NCBI GenBank assembly: GCA_029378245.1
Contig: JARKIF010000003.1
Coordinates: forward strand, 1,054,001-1,118,000
Direction: 5' to 3'
Length of the DNA: 64,000 nucleotides
Source of the DNA: Roridomyces roridus
Lineage: Eukaryota > Basidiomycota > Agaricomycetes > Agaricales > Mycenaceae
In this document: positions 35,450 to 46,121 of the stretch, piece by piece
How the letters are laid out: the number at the start of each line of letters is the position of its first letter
Numbering within the stretch: position 1 is the stretch's first letter
The notes under the pieces: model-generated
Told to the model about the DNA's origin: nothing
Seen by the model: the letters and a program-made list of their open reading frames with translations, nothing else
Database searches by the model: none
Program-made: the position numbers and the translations under genes

Positions 35450-37491
35450 ATGACCTCTCCCGACGTTGCGAGGAAGCCCTACGACTCTGACCGAGAAGAG
35501 ACACAGGGCCTCCTCTCCGAAGATATCCACGAAGAGTCCTGGAAAGCGGATGAAGAACCCGAGGACCGAGGTTGGCCACGCAAAAGGATTGTCGGCGCCG
35601 CAGCGGCCTTCATTGGTCTCCTCATCACCGGCGTATTCGCCAGGACCTTCCTTTTCGACTCACCAACGCACCCAAACTTGCTATTCCACGGCCATGATGT
35701 ATTGCGCTCAAATGGGACCCATGATTTCAAGCGAACAGTGCTCATTGTGTCCATCGACGGCTTGCGGTGCGTCTGCTGCTGACGCGTACATGTCCCTCCT
35801 TTTAATACGTAACGAACAGTGCGGACTACCTGGACCGAGGCCTGACGCCGCACCTGCTGGATATCAGCAAGCAGGGTCTGCGCGCCAAGGCCTTGGTGCC
35901 TATCTTCCCGGTGAGTCGCTTTTCTGCTGCCATGTACTGAGTATTCAAGACATTGGCAGACGCTTACCTTTCCGTAAGTATGCTCACCGCTTACAACGGC
36001 CAAGGGCTAATACACCGTGCTAGCAATCATTGGGCGTTAATGTGCGTTCCCCACATGCCCTCCACGACTTTTCTAATTCCGAAATAGGACTGGCCTCTAT
36101 GCAGAGTCGCATGGCATTGTTGGCAATGTATGTGTTCTGCTCTACTCGTTGTTACAGACTTCATCTTGTCCTCAGAACTTCTGGGACCCGAAAACACGGT
36201 CGGAATTCCACTACAACCAGATCAAGTCTGCATGGGAGCCGTCTTGGTGGTTGGGCGAGCCCGTGCGTGCTAGTGAATCCTCGCTCTAACCACAGCTGAC
36301 GTGCTTTTGTAGATGTGGGAAACGGCCGGAAAGGTAGTCTTTCAACGAGCCCCAAAACCTCGTCTAACTGTCCGTGATAGTCAGGGATCATCACGGCCAA
36401 TCTCATGTGGTCAGTTCATACGGCTCGTTTTTTCCTCGCCATCTCATTTTCTCTAGGCCCGGGCCTCCGAAAACTACTAGCGGCGCTGCTGCGAGTTACT
36501 TTGTTCCCTGGAAGGTACTGCTATCTGATCCAGATTTTGATTCCATATTGACCAAGTTTTTTTAGGACAAAGTGCCGTTGAAAGAGAAACTCGACCAGCT
36601 CATTGCATGGATCGACTTGCCATTCGACGAGCGGCCACAACTGCTCATGGCTTACGAGCCTTCGCTGGACCAAGCAGGTCACAAAGCGGGTCCCATGTCA
36701 GCGCTCGTCAACGTGAGTGGCTTCCTTGATATCATCCCTTGACTGATATCGGGTAGAAAACGCTGACCCAAGTCGACGTATTCGCCAAAGACCTTCACAC
36801 CGCATTGGTTGCCCGCAATCTGACTGAAATTGTCGACGTCGTTTTTGTTTCGGACCACGGCATGACGGATACCTCTCATCCAGAGCTGATCTACATGGAT
36901 GATATACTGGGGAATGAGTACGACAAGATCGAGCATGAAGATGGCTGGCCCGCTATGGGTTTGCGCTTCTCCGCAGACGCCAATGTTACACATTGTCTCG
37001 AGTTATTGCATGCCGCTGCTGCTGCGAGCTCCGGAAAATTCCACGTTTTCACACACGAGACGATGCCTACTCGTTTCCATTTCACTCAGCACGAACGCAT
37101 AGCGCCGATATATGTCGTTCCGCAAATTGGCTACGTTCTGACGTCCGAAGCGGAAGGTGATGTCGGGATGAGTAAAGGCGTACGCATTCTTCAATTCTGG
37201 CTTTCCACTCTGACGGTGTTTTAGAACCACGGCTACGACAACACAGCAGCGGAAATGCACGCCATGTTTGTCGCTCATGGACCGTTTAGCCAGGTCGTCA
37301 AGGTTTTGCACTCTCAACGCCGGAGTCTCTTGTCGCATCCAAACAAAGGGTGGCATTCGACGTCGGATGATACGTACGTTATGGACCCCTTTGAGAACGT
37401 GCAGATTTATAGCCTGGTCATGCGGTTGCTGGGTGTGGATGCGGTTGCGCCGACGAATGGATCGGCTGCCTTTTGGGACAAGTATTTCTGA
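35450..37491 (+). CDS. Ectonucleotide pyrophosphatase/phosphodiesterase (ENPP family, type II membrane)
   Basis: Hydrolyses phosphodiester or pyrophosphate bonds of nucleotides outside the cell or in the vacuole. The N-terminus is cytosolic (MTSPDVARKPYDSDREE) with one membrane anchor (IVGAAAAFIGLLITGVFA). The two-metal site is complete: Asp in SIDGLRADY, nucleophile Thr and Asn in TFPNHWALM, Asp and His in LDQAGHKAGP, Asp and His in VSDHGMTD, and His in GNHGYDN. Exons 35450-35766 and 35820-35910 are followed by micro-exons 35960-35973 (14 nt) and 36024-36041 (18 nt), then TGLYAESHGIVGN. Later exons complete the domain to DKYF. It starts 55 bp after the midasin stop on the same strand, an unusually short gap. 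Confidence 0.93.
35960..36041 (+). other. Two consecutive micro-exons of 14 and 18 nt
   Basis: Exon 3 (35960-35973) reads ACGCTTACCTTTCC and exon 4 (36024-36041) reads CAATCATTGGGCGTTAAT. Joined to their neighbours they give TLTFPNHWALMTG, which is required by the family. Each is bordered by clean AG and GT signals and 49-50-nt introns. Confidence 0.85.
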
Positions 37492-37640
37492 GAGTGATTT
37501 AGAAGGGATGGACTTTTGATCTAGACGCTGTGTATCTTAGGATTGTAATAATTTTATAATCTTTATGGACCGCTTCTACACATTGAGATTCCGGAATGCA
37601 GCTGTCAGTTCAGCGCATTGAACAAACATTTATCATCTAT
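37492..37640. other. Downstream region of the phosphodiesterase gene
   Basis: AT-richer 3' flank with no gene visible. It passes into the 3' flank of repeat copy B near 37640. Confidence 0.4.
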
Positions 37641-37819
37641 CTGATTCTAACGAGGACGGTATCTAGTTATAAAGACAGTAGGGTAGTAAATATGTAGTAC
37701 AAATATCTAGAGGGACAGTGGGATAGTATGTATCGATACAGTAGTGATAGGCTAATAGCTACAATGTGGTTTGATGCGTACAGGAATGTTGATGATGATG
37801 TTGAGATGAAAGAAGGAAT

Positions 37820-39270
37820 TCAGTCCAGAGTAGCGTTGATCGCCTGCGCCTGCGCCTGCGCCCGGGCTTTGCCTTTGTCTGGCACAGGCGGTCGATTTTC
37901 TTTGTTTTCTTCCTCCTCCCTCTGCCTCCCCTCCTCCTTGACGACCACCGGTGCCGCCAAAGGCACCGGCTCTGGGTCAAATCGCCCTGGCAAAACGAGC
38001 CCGGTCAAATGGACGGTCTGGTCACTGGGAGACAGCTGCGGCCACAAGTGAGCAAGCTGCTTGTGGGCCAGCAACGCAGCCTTGGCTCTGACGGGGTCTG
38101 CATGGGTGGGAATCATGTTGAGCCCTGCAGCGTGGCCACGGAGGGTGACCCGAACACACGGGTAAGAGCGCTCCAGAAGGATGTGGACCGCCGCCGACCG
38201 CTGGGATCGATTCAGCGCGGTCCACCCCCAGAATAGCCCCTGCCAGGCCACAGCCGCCTTGCGCTCGAGCTCGAGGTTTATACGCCCGCTGGAAGAGGAT
38301 GCCGCCTCGGCTGCCTGGAGACGCGAGGCAGCGCCGGAGGATTCCGCAACGGGGTCGCGAGACCGGTCATCCGATGGTGGTGAGGGTGCAGAGGGTATCT
38401 TGACCGCGCTGTCGCCATCGACGCTATTATTCGCGCTGGCTTCGGTGGTGGTGTCCTTCTCCTGGTCGAGGCCAAGGCGCCCAGGCGGGGAATCTACCGG
38501 ATTGGGAGCGCCATGGCGTGGTCGCATGACATACAAGTAGCCAGCATGTAAAAGAGCGCCAATGACAAGGCAGGTGGCAGCCACCGTGGCGAAAAAACCG
38601 CCAATCGTCCCATCGGCCGGGGCACAGAGGAAGTCGGTCGCCAGAGGCCGTGGGCTGACCCGGTGGAACGTTTGTCTCCGCTTGAACGGTGGCTGAGGAA
38701 GCGACCTCGGCGCTAGCGTCGCGCTCGGAGTTCAGCAGAAGGACGAGGTTGGAGGGAACGTTGCGAGCGAGCAACTCCTGATGAAGAAGCAGAAGTTCCC
38801 GCATGGTTTCTTCAAGGCGGGAAGACAATCTCTCGGTCGATTCAGGGAGGTTAGAAGAGGAATAGTCGGGTTCTGGTTCTTCGGATTCTTGCTCATGCGG
38901 AATTTCTGCGGGACGCGCCCAGGGCGGGGAGGGCGAGGGTGGGAATGGCACAGTGCTAGACGCGGGCGGAAATTTTTAAACGGCGAGGGCGACGTTGAGG
39001 TGCTGGGCAGCGCCTAGGGCTTGTTGCTGGATGTACAGTGTCGCGCCTGTTTGCTGCATCACATGGACTGTCCCTTGTAGGAAGAGGACAGTCAATGCAG
39101 TCTTAATGGCCTGTATAAAAAGCAGCATCTGGGATAAAATTTCAGCGAGAAACGCGAAATTGCACTGGGCGAGACGAACCGTCGCAGCTCAAGGCAAGAA
39201 CGCGTCCACAAGTGTCAACAACTCGACGGTCACGCTTGAGACAGTTTACATCTTGATCCCATACCACCAT
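37820..39270 (-). pseudogene. Broken partner gene of the divergent pair, copy B
   Basis: Homologous to the 527-residue protein of copy A, but with three breaks. Exon 1 (start 39270, MVVWDQDVNCLKRDRRVVD) is shortened near its end (RVLALSCDG), which changes the splice phase. A TAA at 38976-38978 stops the frame where copy A has a Tyr codon (ALAV then stop). The frame shifts near 38620 between GDRLPLCPG and the membrane segment TVAATCLVIGALLHAGYLYV. The rest of the C-terminal domain stays open (LFWGWTALNRSQRSAAVHILL to the tail INATLD). The shared helix QAIKTALTVLFLQG is still readable. Unless unusual splicing rescues it, this copy is dead. Confidence 0.7.
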
Positions 39271-40821
39271 GCCCTTCTCCATCTCTGCCCTCTTCGCTCT
39301 CCCCCGCGCCTTCGTTGGACTCCTCGTCACCAGGCAGGCTGCTTATCTCGCGGCACCGGCAGCTCCCAAGTACACGCCAACTCGTACAACGGAGATTTAC
39401 CTGGAGCCCACCAGATGCATCCCGAGCCCAACGCCCAGCACCCCCATCGAGTTTCCCTACCATCTCCTCATAGGCCTCGCGGCTTTGTCGATCGTCACCT
39501 GCTTCGCCATTCTCCAGACCTCAGCACCTGCCCCAGCGTCAGCACCACCAGTGCCGAGGTCACGTCCAGAGAAGTCGTTGCCGCCACCATCGCCGCCGAG
39601 GACACCCTTCACCACCCTTCTACGACTATACGCGTTCGGCATTCTCGCATATCTCATCATGCGCGACTACGAATGGCCAACTTTCACAACTCCAGATGTT
39701 GTGCCCGTCATCGACACCGGCCTCCAGCAGCTCGAATCCACGTTCACATATGGCCTTGCAGCAGCCATGTCGCTTAGTCGCCATATTCAGGACCATGGCT
39801 ATCATCATCTCAAGACACTGCTCCTCGCGGTGATAGGCCATTGTTTGGGTCTCCTTGTCGTCGTTGCTCATCGACGGCTCCGTGACCTCCTCTACCGCCG
39901 CCGACGTTCTGTCTTTTCCGCCGTTCAAAGATGGTGGCCTCTACCGGCTATGTTCTCCCTCCCCACAACCCTTTTCACCTTCCACCCCCAATTCAATTGG
40001 ATTCCCTGGATGATTTACTACTTCGCCTGCCGTGACGGATCTATCCCGAGCCTCCAACAAGTCCGTCGCAGCGTGGTTTTGTCGGTTCCTTCTATTCCTA
40101 TTCCCAGTATTTGCGTAAGTCTTTAGCCCAAATCATGGGCTTGTGTGCTCAACGTTTTCCATAGATGATTCTCGGTCCCTCGACTCTATATTTCATCATC
40201 GCATCCCTCTGGACTCTGTCTCTCCTCCTCGTCCGGCTACCTACTGTGATACGGCCCGCAATCTCGGAGGTGAAACAGTCAGGCTCGATGCACTTTCTGC
40301 TGGTCTACAATTTGACCATGACTGCGTTCCTCTATGCTCTCTCAGTAGCCATCTTCACCAAGGGGGAACTTGGGCTGATGGGACATGAGGTCCGCACATG
40401 GATTTCGGATCTCGAGGGGCGTGCATTCTTTTCGTCAGACGCGCGCAGTCAAGTTTGGGAATTTTATCGTCTGTCCCGGGAGCGCCACAGTAGTTGGCGG
40501 ATCGTCCAAACGAGACAGTTATACAAGATTATACGGTTGATGTGGACGACAAGCTGGGAGTCGCTTCATTGGGGACACAAATTGGTGAGTATCTCTTCGT
40601 CCGATGCACTCTTTTGCTCAACCCCCCCCCCCCCCCCCCCCCCCCCAGCTTATCGTCGTGCCTGTGGTGGCCTTCTACACCTACCTCTGTATCGTAAGTC
40701 ATTCGCTCAATCCTTCCCTCTGGCTTATCCCGTTTAGATGCCCAGGGCGCGACCGTTGATACGCAAAGTCCGATTGAAGATACTGTTTTGGTCTCATCCC
40801 GACCATCGACGTCGATGGTAA
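39269..40821 (+). CDS. Unrecognised multi-pass membrane protein, copy B
   Basis: Exons 39269-40114, 40165-40584, 40649-40693 and 40738-40821 have the same lengths as in copies A and C (846, 420, 45 and 84 nt) and encode 464 residues despite many substitutions. The frame is open throughout and the splice sites are conserved. Hydrophobic segments match copy A (FPYHLLIGLAALSIVTCFAIL, LLLAVIGHCLGLLVVVAH, LYFIIASLWTLSLLLVRLP). Intron 2 ends in a run of 25 C residues immediately before the AG acceptor. Its divergent partner is broken, so this gene seems to be maintained without it. Function unknown. Confidence 0.6.
40622..40646. repeat. Poly-C run (25 bp) at an intron 3' end
   Basis: Twenty-five C residues followed directly by ag and the next exon. 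Copies A and C have ordinary ccctcctcag here, so this is an expansion specific to copy B. Confidence 0.9.
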
Positions 40822-41539
40822 AGGTATGTGGTACCTTCCACCCTTTTCTTCCGTCCCTGATCTCTTCAATCAGAACACCATCCGACTATACTCTACGACC
40901 TCGATGAAGATGATTGGCAAGCGACGAATACCAGACGACTAGAAGAAGTGCCCAACGCAGCCCGAGCCTCGAAGCACCGCGAGAGATGAGTCGTGAATAT
41001 ATTCCGGAGGGACACGCGCGAAGTTGCCTGGTGCGGCCATGAAAATTACCGAGGACGCTCGATTCTTTTCGCCACCAGCAAACTTCTCACCTCCACCACG
41101 ATCATAAACGGTGTTTTTGTTGCTTTGACGTACGTCTTCTTACTTGCTTCCATTCCCTATAACTGAGCGTCCTCCAGTGCGAGCCGTGCTTGTGTCGTTT
41201 GGATTCTATGCCGCCTCCCTCTCATCCCAGTTCTTGGTCGTGATTATACCCGCAGCTGTACCCAGCTTGCAATGTCCCGGTCTATATACTTTTATTTTTA
41301 TCTCTCTCTTTACCTCTCCCTATCTCTGAGTCTCTTTATTATCTCTACCTCTCTCTCTCTCTGTTTCTCTCTACGAATCTCATTTCAGTATATGTCCTAC
41401 TTGATCGGACTTCTGGAGTGCGCGTATCATGGGATGACTGGAGTTCTTTCGATATTGAAGACGGTACATATGGTGGGATGGACTTCACTCTTCTCGTGAA
41501 TTGATTGTGCATGTCTGCCTGGCGCGTGACCGTGAAGCG

Positions 41540-42700
41540 TAGACCTTCGAGTCTTTGACCACTTTGTGCTGCTCAACGCGACTGTGCAGCATACCATCTC
41601 AAAGGGCCGGATTACGAGTGTAGATGTGCATCTCAAGCGCGAGTTGATTCCGAACGGGGACAAGGGTTGAACCTGGGCTGCTTCGAGAATCTATTCGTTT
41701 CTTCGCCTTGTTTCTCCACGGTTTGGACATTCACCATCTCGAAAAAAACACCCAGCTAGACTTTCTCGACATCTCGATCGTGACACCGGGTTCCCTACGC
41801 GCGTTGGTCCAGAGCACGATCGGCGTTACTGTCGGACAGACCCTCATTTCTGTGTTCCACCTGAAGCTGGTTCGTGTACCTTCCTCTCGCTCATCCGGGC
41901 TATCTAATGTGACTCTGCAGCCACCGTGAAACTGAACTCGAGGTCGATATTCGTTTCAACGTTCGATGCCTGGGTTGATTGGCACCAGCCACACGAGTTC
42001 CTCGAATGTAGGAGCGCTTTCCTTCGAGTAGTCGAGCATCCCCTCCATGTCCCCAGTGATACCGCAACGTACGAGACCCAGTCGGGGCATCTGCAGCGCC
42101 TGACGCAAAATACTAGGTGGGTTCTTTGAATTGTTCCTCCGCTGGGCTGACGCGACCAGCCCAGGCGAGCATACGTTGTACTGGCTGTCATGCCCCACAA
42201 GGGCCGTTTCTTGGAGTCGGACGTGCCTACCGCCGCGTACCTCTTCAACTCTCCTTTGTACAGTACCTGCTCGACTTCTATGTGCAGTAGTGTGTACATT
42301 GGTCGATGAAACCTCCGCTCGCGCCCTCGAAACCACCTTCGCCGTCAACGGAGCCCCGAACATCATACTCGAGACCGTCAAGCGCGGCCTGCCACCATTG
42401 TTCTCCGTTTATACGAGGCGTTTGGTGGGGTGTTGCTGCTGGGCTTGAGGTGGAGGAGGCGTATGAGACGAATTTGCTGGAGGACCCGTCGGAGGACGTT
42501 CCACTGGCCGTTGTCCACTCCGAGGGCGTGGCCTGGACTTGTCCTTCCGCGCAAGTCGGTGCTTAGGGGAAAGAAGATGAAAACGTGAGTCCACTTGTCG
42601 TCAAGGCGTTCGGAGTTTGACTCGGTTTTCGGCAGGGAGAAGCGCGAGAGCTGGGTGACTGTCGACGCGTCAACACCCGAAAGCGGGCGATGTTATCTAT
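41540..42700 (+). pseudogene. Degenerate C-terminal part of a GH38 alpha-mannosidase
   Basis: Several frames read in order like the C-terminal half of an Ams1-type vacuolar alpha-mannosidase. The order is VQHTISKGRITSVDVHLKRE, then DIHHLEKNTQLDFLDIS, then DAWVDWHQPHEF. TATYETQSGHLQR, HKGRFLESDVPTAAYLFNSP and NGAPNIILETVKRG follow, then a VGLEVEEAYETNLLEDP-like stretch. These blocks keep family order but sit in different frames with stops between them (for example TGA after LIPNGDKG). The region expected to encode RPNYWDAW is scrambled. The N-terminal catalytic domain is missing. It lies between copies B and C. Confidence 0.8.
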
Positions 42701-42967
42701 TCAGAAAGTAGTATGTACCGGGGCCTGTACAGAAATCGTACTTGTAAACAATCGTTGCAAGCTTCAGTGAAACAGCGCAAATCTATAGTTGAGGTGTACA
42801 TAAAATAACTAAAAGACAGTGTAGATGTACAATATAATGACAGTTGGGTAGGATGTAGAGGATACAGTAGTGGTGGATACAGGAATAAATGCGTACAGCT
42901 TCAACAAGTAATGTGTGAAGGATTGCTACTGGGGCAATGCGATAAGATAAAATTTAAGGGAAATAAC

Positions 42968-44574
42968 TCAGTTCATGCCCTCGATCTCATATTGGCGGCC
43001 TTTTCCCTTGTCCACGCGGGGAGGCCGATTCTCTTTGTCCTCCTCCTCATCGTCTTCAGTGTTCTCCCTCTGCGTCGCCCCAACGTCGAGACCACAAGGG
43101 GCCGGAAGAATCTGGTCGTCCGTCACCTCCTCCTCCACAATCAGCTCGATCTCCAGCGGCGCCGAAGGTTCCCCACCTGGCCCTCGAAGAAGCAGAGCCG
43201 TTAGATGAACGGTTTGATCGGCGGAGGAAAGCCCCGGCCAGAGCTCCAAGAGTTGCTGGTAGGCCAACATGGCAGCTTCGGCTTTGACGGGGTCGATAAG
43301 GGTGATGACGGCGAGGCCGGCTGCACCGTCCTGGAAGGCCGTCTGGACACAGGGGTGTGCACGCTCGAGGAGGACGCATAACGCCCCTGACCGCTCCAAC
43401 TGGGTCAGTGCAGACCAGCCATCCAACAACGCCTGTAAGGCAGCGAACGCCACGGCCTGGACATCGACGTTGCCGCGCCCGCCAGAAGACGGTCCAGCCT
43501 CGGCTGCCTGGCGACGCAAGGCGGCGGCAGAGGACTCTGCGACGGGGCCGCGGTCGTCCGAAACGGTGGAGGGAGCCATGCGAATTGTGATTTGCGTGTT
43601 GCTATCAACGCAGTTTCGCGTGTCGGCTTGATGCATGGCTACATCGAGAACCCCGTTGGTCTCCCGCTCGAGTTCGAGACAGAGGCGTGGAGGAGGGGCC
43701 GCCGGTGGGGCTTCTGCCGCATCGGGAGCGCCACGGTACCACTGCTGGAAATGTAGGAATAAGGGTTGTGAAGCGATGGTAAGGACGGCCGAGACGACAG
43801 CGACAAAGGCGAGGAACGGAAGATCGTATCCAGGACGAGGAGGAAGCTGATCCGAGCCCGCCGTGGGTTGACCGGTACCCTCCTCCTGGACGGTCTCTGA
43901 TGGAGGAACGTCGGGGCTGGGGTCTGGCTCGAACGTCGAGACAACAGGGTGGGCAGAGATACCGCGAGCGAGCAGTTCACGCTGGATAAGCAGGACTTCG
44001 TGAAGCTGATCTCCAAACCGGGAAACCAAGGCCTCGGCCAATCCAGCGAGGTCGAGAGAGGCATCTTCGGCAGACTCAGGGGGTGAAGAGTCAGGTACCT
44101 CGTGCGGAATCTCAGACTCTACTGCGGCAGACTCGGAGGGTGAAGAATCATATATTGGTTCGAGTTCTTCCACGTGCGGAATCTCGAACTCAACTGGCGG
44201 TGCGAAGGAAGAGGAGGGGCGCGCAAATGAAAAGGGAACGGATTGGGGGTCGGTCGAGGCTGTATAAACGGCGAGGGCGATGTTAAGGTGTTGAGCAGCA
44301 CCCATGGCCTGGTGCTGCAAGTAGACGGTTGTACCCGTCTGCTGTAGAATGTGCAGCGTGCCTTGGAGGAAGAGGACGGTCAACGCCGTTCTAATGGCTT
44401 GGAGTAATAGCAGCATCTGGATGAAAGCTTAGCGAGAAACGTGAAATTGCACTGGGCGAGACGTACCGTGCTCGTAGTGTCGAGGAAGTTGGAGGCAAGA
44501 ACGCGTCCACAAGTGTCAACAACTCGACGGTCACGCTTGAGACAGTTTACATCTTGATCCCATACCACCACCAT
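42968..44574 (-). CDS. Unrecognised partner protein of the divergent pair, copy C
   Basis: Exon 1 is 44467-44574 (MVVVWDQDVNCLKRDRRVVD) and exon 2 is 42968-44416, giving about 518 residues. The first ~460 residues are identical to copy A, including both hydrophobic helices. The tail differs: after PLEIE it reads LIVEEEVTDDQILPAPCGLD, an acidic stretch, then VDKGKGRQYEIEGMN. The switch from identity to divergence falls at 43144/43145. Function unknown; two membrane helices and an acidic/basic tail suggest a membrane-bound protein with a soluble helical domain. Confidence 0.55.
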
Positions 44575-46121
44575 GCCCTTCTCCATCTCTGCCCTCTTCG
44601 CTCTCCCCCGCGCCTTCGTTGGACTCCTCGTCACCAGGCAGGCTGCTTATCTCGCGGCACCGGCAGCTCCCAAGTACACGCCAACTCGTACAACGGAGAT
44701 CTACCTGGAGCCCACCAGATGCATCCCGAGCCCAACGCCCAGCACCCCCATCGAGTTTCCCTACCATCTCCTCATAGGCCTTGCGGCTTTGTCGATCGTC
44801 ACCTGCTTCGCCATTCTCCAGACCTCAGTACCCGCCCAAGCGTCAGCACCACCAGTGCCAAGGTCATGTCCAGAGAAGTCGTCGCCGCCACCATCGCCGC
44901 CGAGAGCGCCCTTCACCACCCTTCTCCGACTATACGCGTTCGGCATTCTCGCATATCTCATCACCCGCGACTACGAATGGCCAACTTTCACAACTCCAGA
45001 TGTTGTGCCCGTCATCGACACCGGCCTCCAGCAGCTCGAATCCACGTTCACATATGGCCTTGCAGCAGCCATGTCGCTTAGTCGCCATATTCTTGACCAT
45101 GGCCTCCATTATCTCACGACACTGCTCCTCGCGGTGATAGGCCATTGTTTGGGCCTCCTGGTCGTCCTCGCCCATCGACAGCTCCGTGACCTCGTCTACC
45201 GCCGCCGCCGCCATCTCTTTTCCGCCGCTCAATGCTGTTGGCCGCTACCGGCCATGTACTCCCTCCCCACAACCCTTTTCACCTTCCACCCTCAATTCAA
45301 TTGGATTCCCTGGATGGTTTACTACTTCGCTTGCCGTGACGGATATCTGCCGAGCGTCCAACAAGTCAGTCGTAGTCTGGTTTTGTCGCTTCCTTCTATT
45401 CCCATTCGAGCTATCTCCGTTAGTGTTCTCTTTTCATCTCATGGTCGCGTGTGCTCAAAGCTTCCTCTAGATGGTCCTCGGTCCCTCGACTATATATATT
45501 CTCGCAGCATCCCTGTGGACTATGTCTCTCCTCCTCGTTCGGCTACCTACCTTGATACGACCCGCAATTTCGGAAGTGAAACGGTCGGGCATGATACGTT
45601 TCGTCCTGGTCTACAATCCGACCATCACTGCGTCCCTCTATGGCCTTTCAGTGGCATTCTTCCGTGTACTGGAAGTGGACTTGATGGGTTTTGATGTCCG
45701 CGCATGGATTTTGGATCTTGAGGGGAGGGCATTCTTTTCGTCGGATGCGCGCAGTCAAGTTTGGGACTTTTATCGGCTGTCTCGGGAGCGCCACAGCAAC
45801 TGGCGGATGGTGCAAACGCGAGAGTTAAACAAGATTATACGATTGATGTGGACGACAAGTTGGGAGTCGCTTCATTGGGGACACAAATTGGTGAGTATCT
45901 CTTCGGCCAATGCACTCTTTTGCTCAACCCTCCTCAGCTTATCATCGTGCCTGTGGTGGCCTTCTACACCTACCTTTATATCGTAAGTCTCATTCACACA
46001 ATCCTTCCCTCTAGCTTATCCCGTGTAGATGCCAAGGGCGCGACCGTTGATACGCAAAGTCCGATTGAAGATACTGCTTTGGTCTCATCCCGACCATCGA
46101 CGTCGATGGTAAAGGTATGTG
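43145..46121. repeat. Identical inverted repeat, arm 2 (pairs with 14585-17561)
   Basis: Second arm of the 2,977-bp gap-free identical inverted repeat. The two arms are 25,583 bp apart and enclose the mannosidase relic of copy A, the 300-bp tandem array, midasin, the phosphodiesterase, copy B and the larger mannosidase relic. Confidence 0.92.
44573..46112 (+). CDS. Unrecognised multi-pass membrane protein, copy C
   Basis: Exons 44573-45418, 45471-45890, 45938-45982 and 46029-46112, all in phase 0, encode 464 residues identical to copy A. The first intron starts with the less common donor GTTAGT. Predicted topology is at least six hydrophobic segments; the cytoplasmic tail is basic. Downstream sequence (46113-46690) still contains short readable pieces such as VRAVLVSFGFYVVYLSSHFL, so an older version of the gene may have been longer. 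In copies A and C a 5-bp difference from B breaks that reading. Family and function unknown. Confidence 0.6.

Larger units (their letters stand above)
37640..41470. repeat. Copy B of the duplicated divergent gene-pair block
   Basis: Same orientation as copy C and inverted relative to copy A. It contains a broken (-) partner gene and an intact (+) membrane-protein gene with their flanks. It is clearly more diverged from A and C than those are from each other in the core. The 3' flank at about 37670-37760 resembles that of copy A at 17790-17900. Confidence 0.85.
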
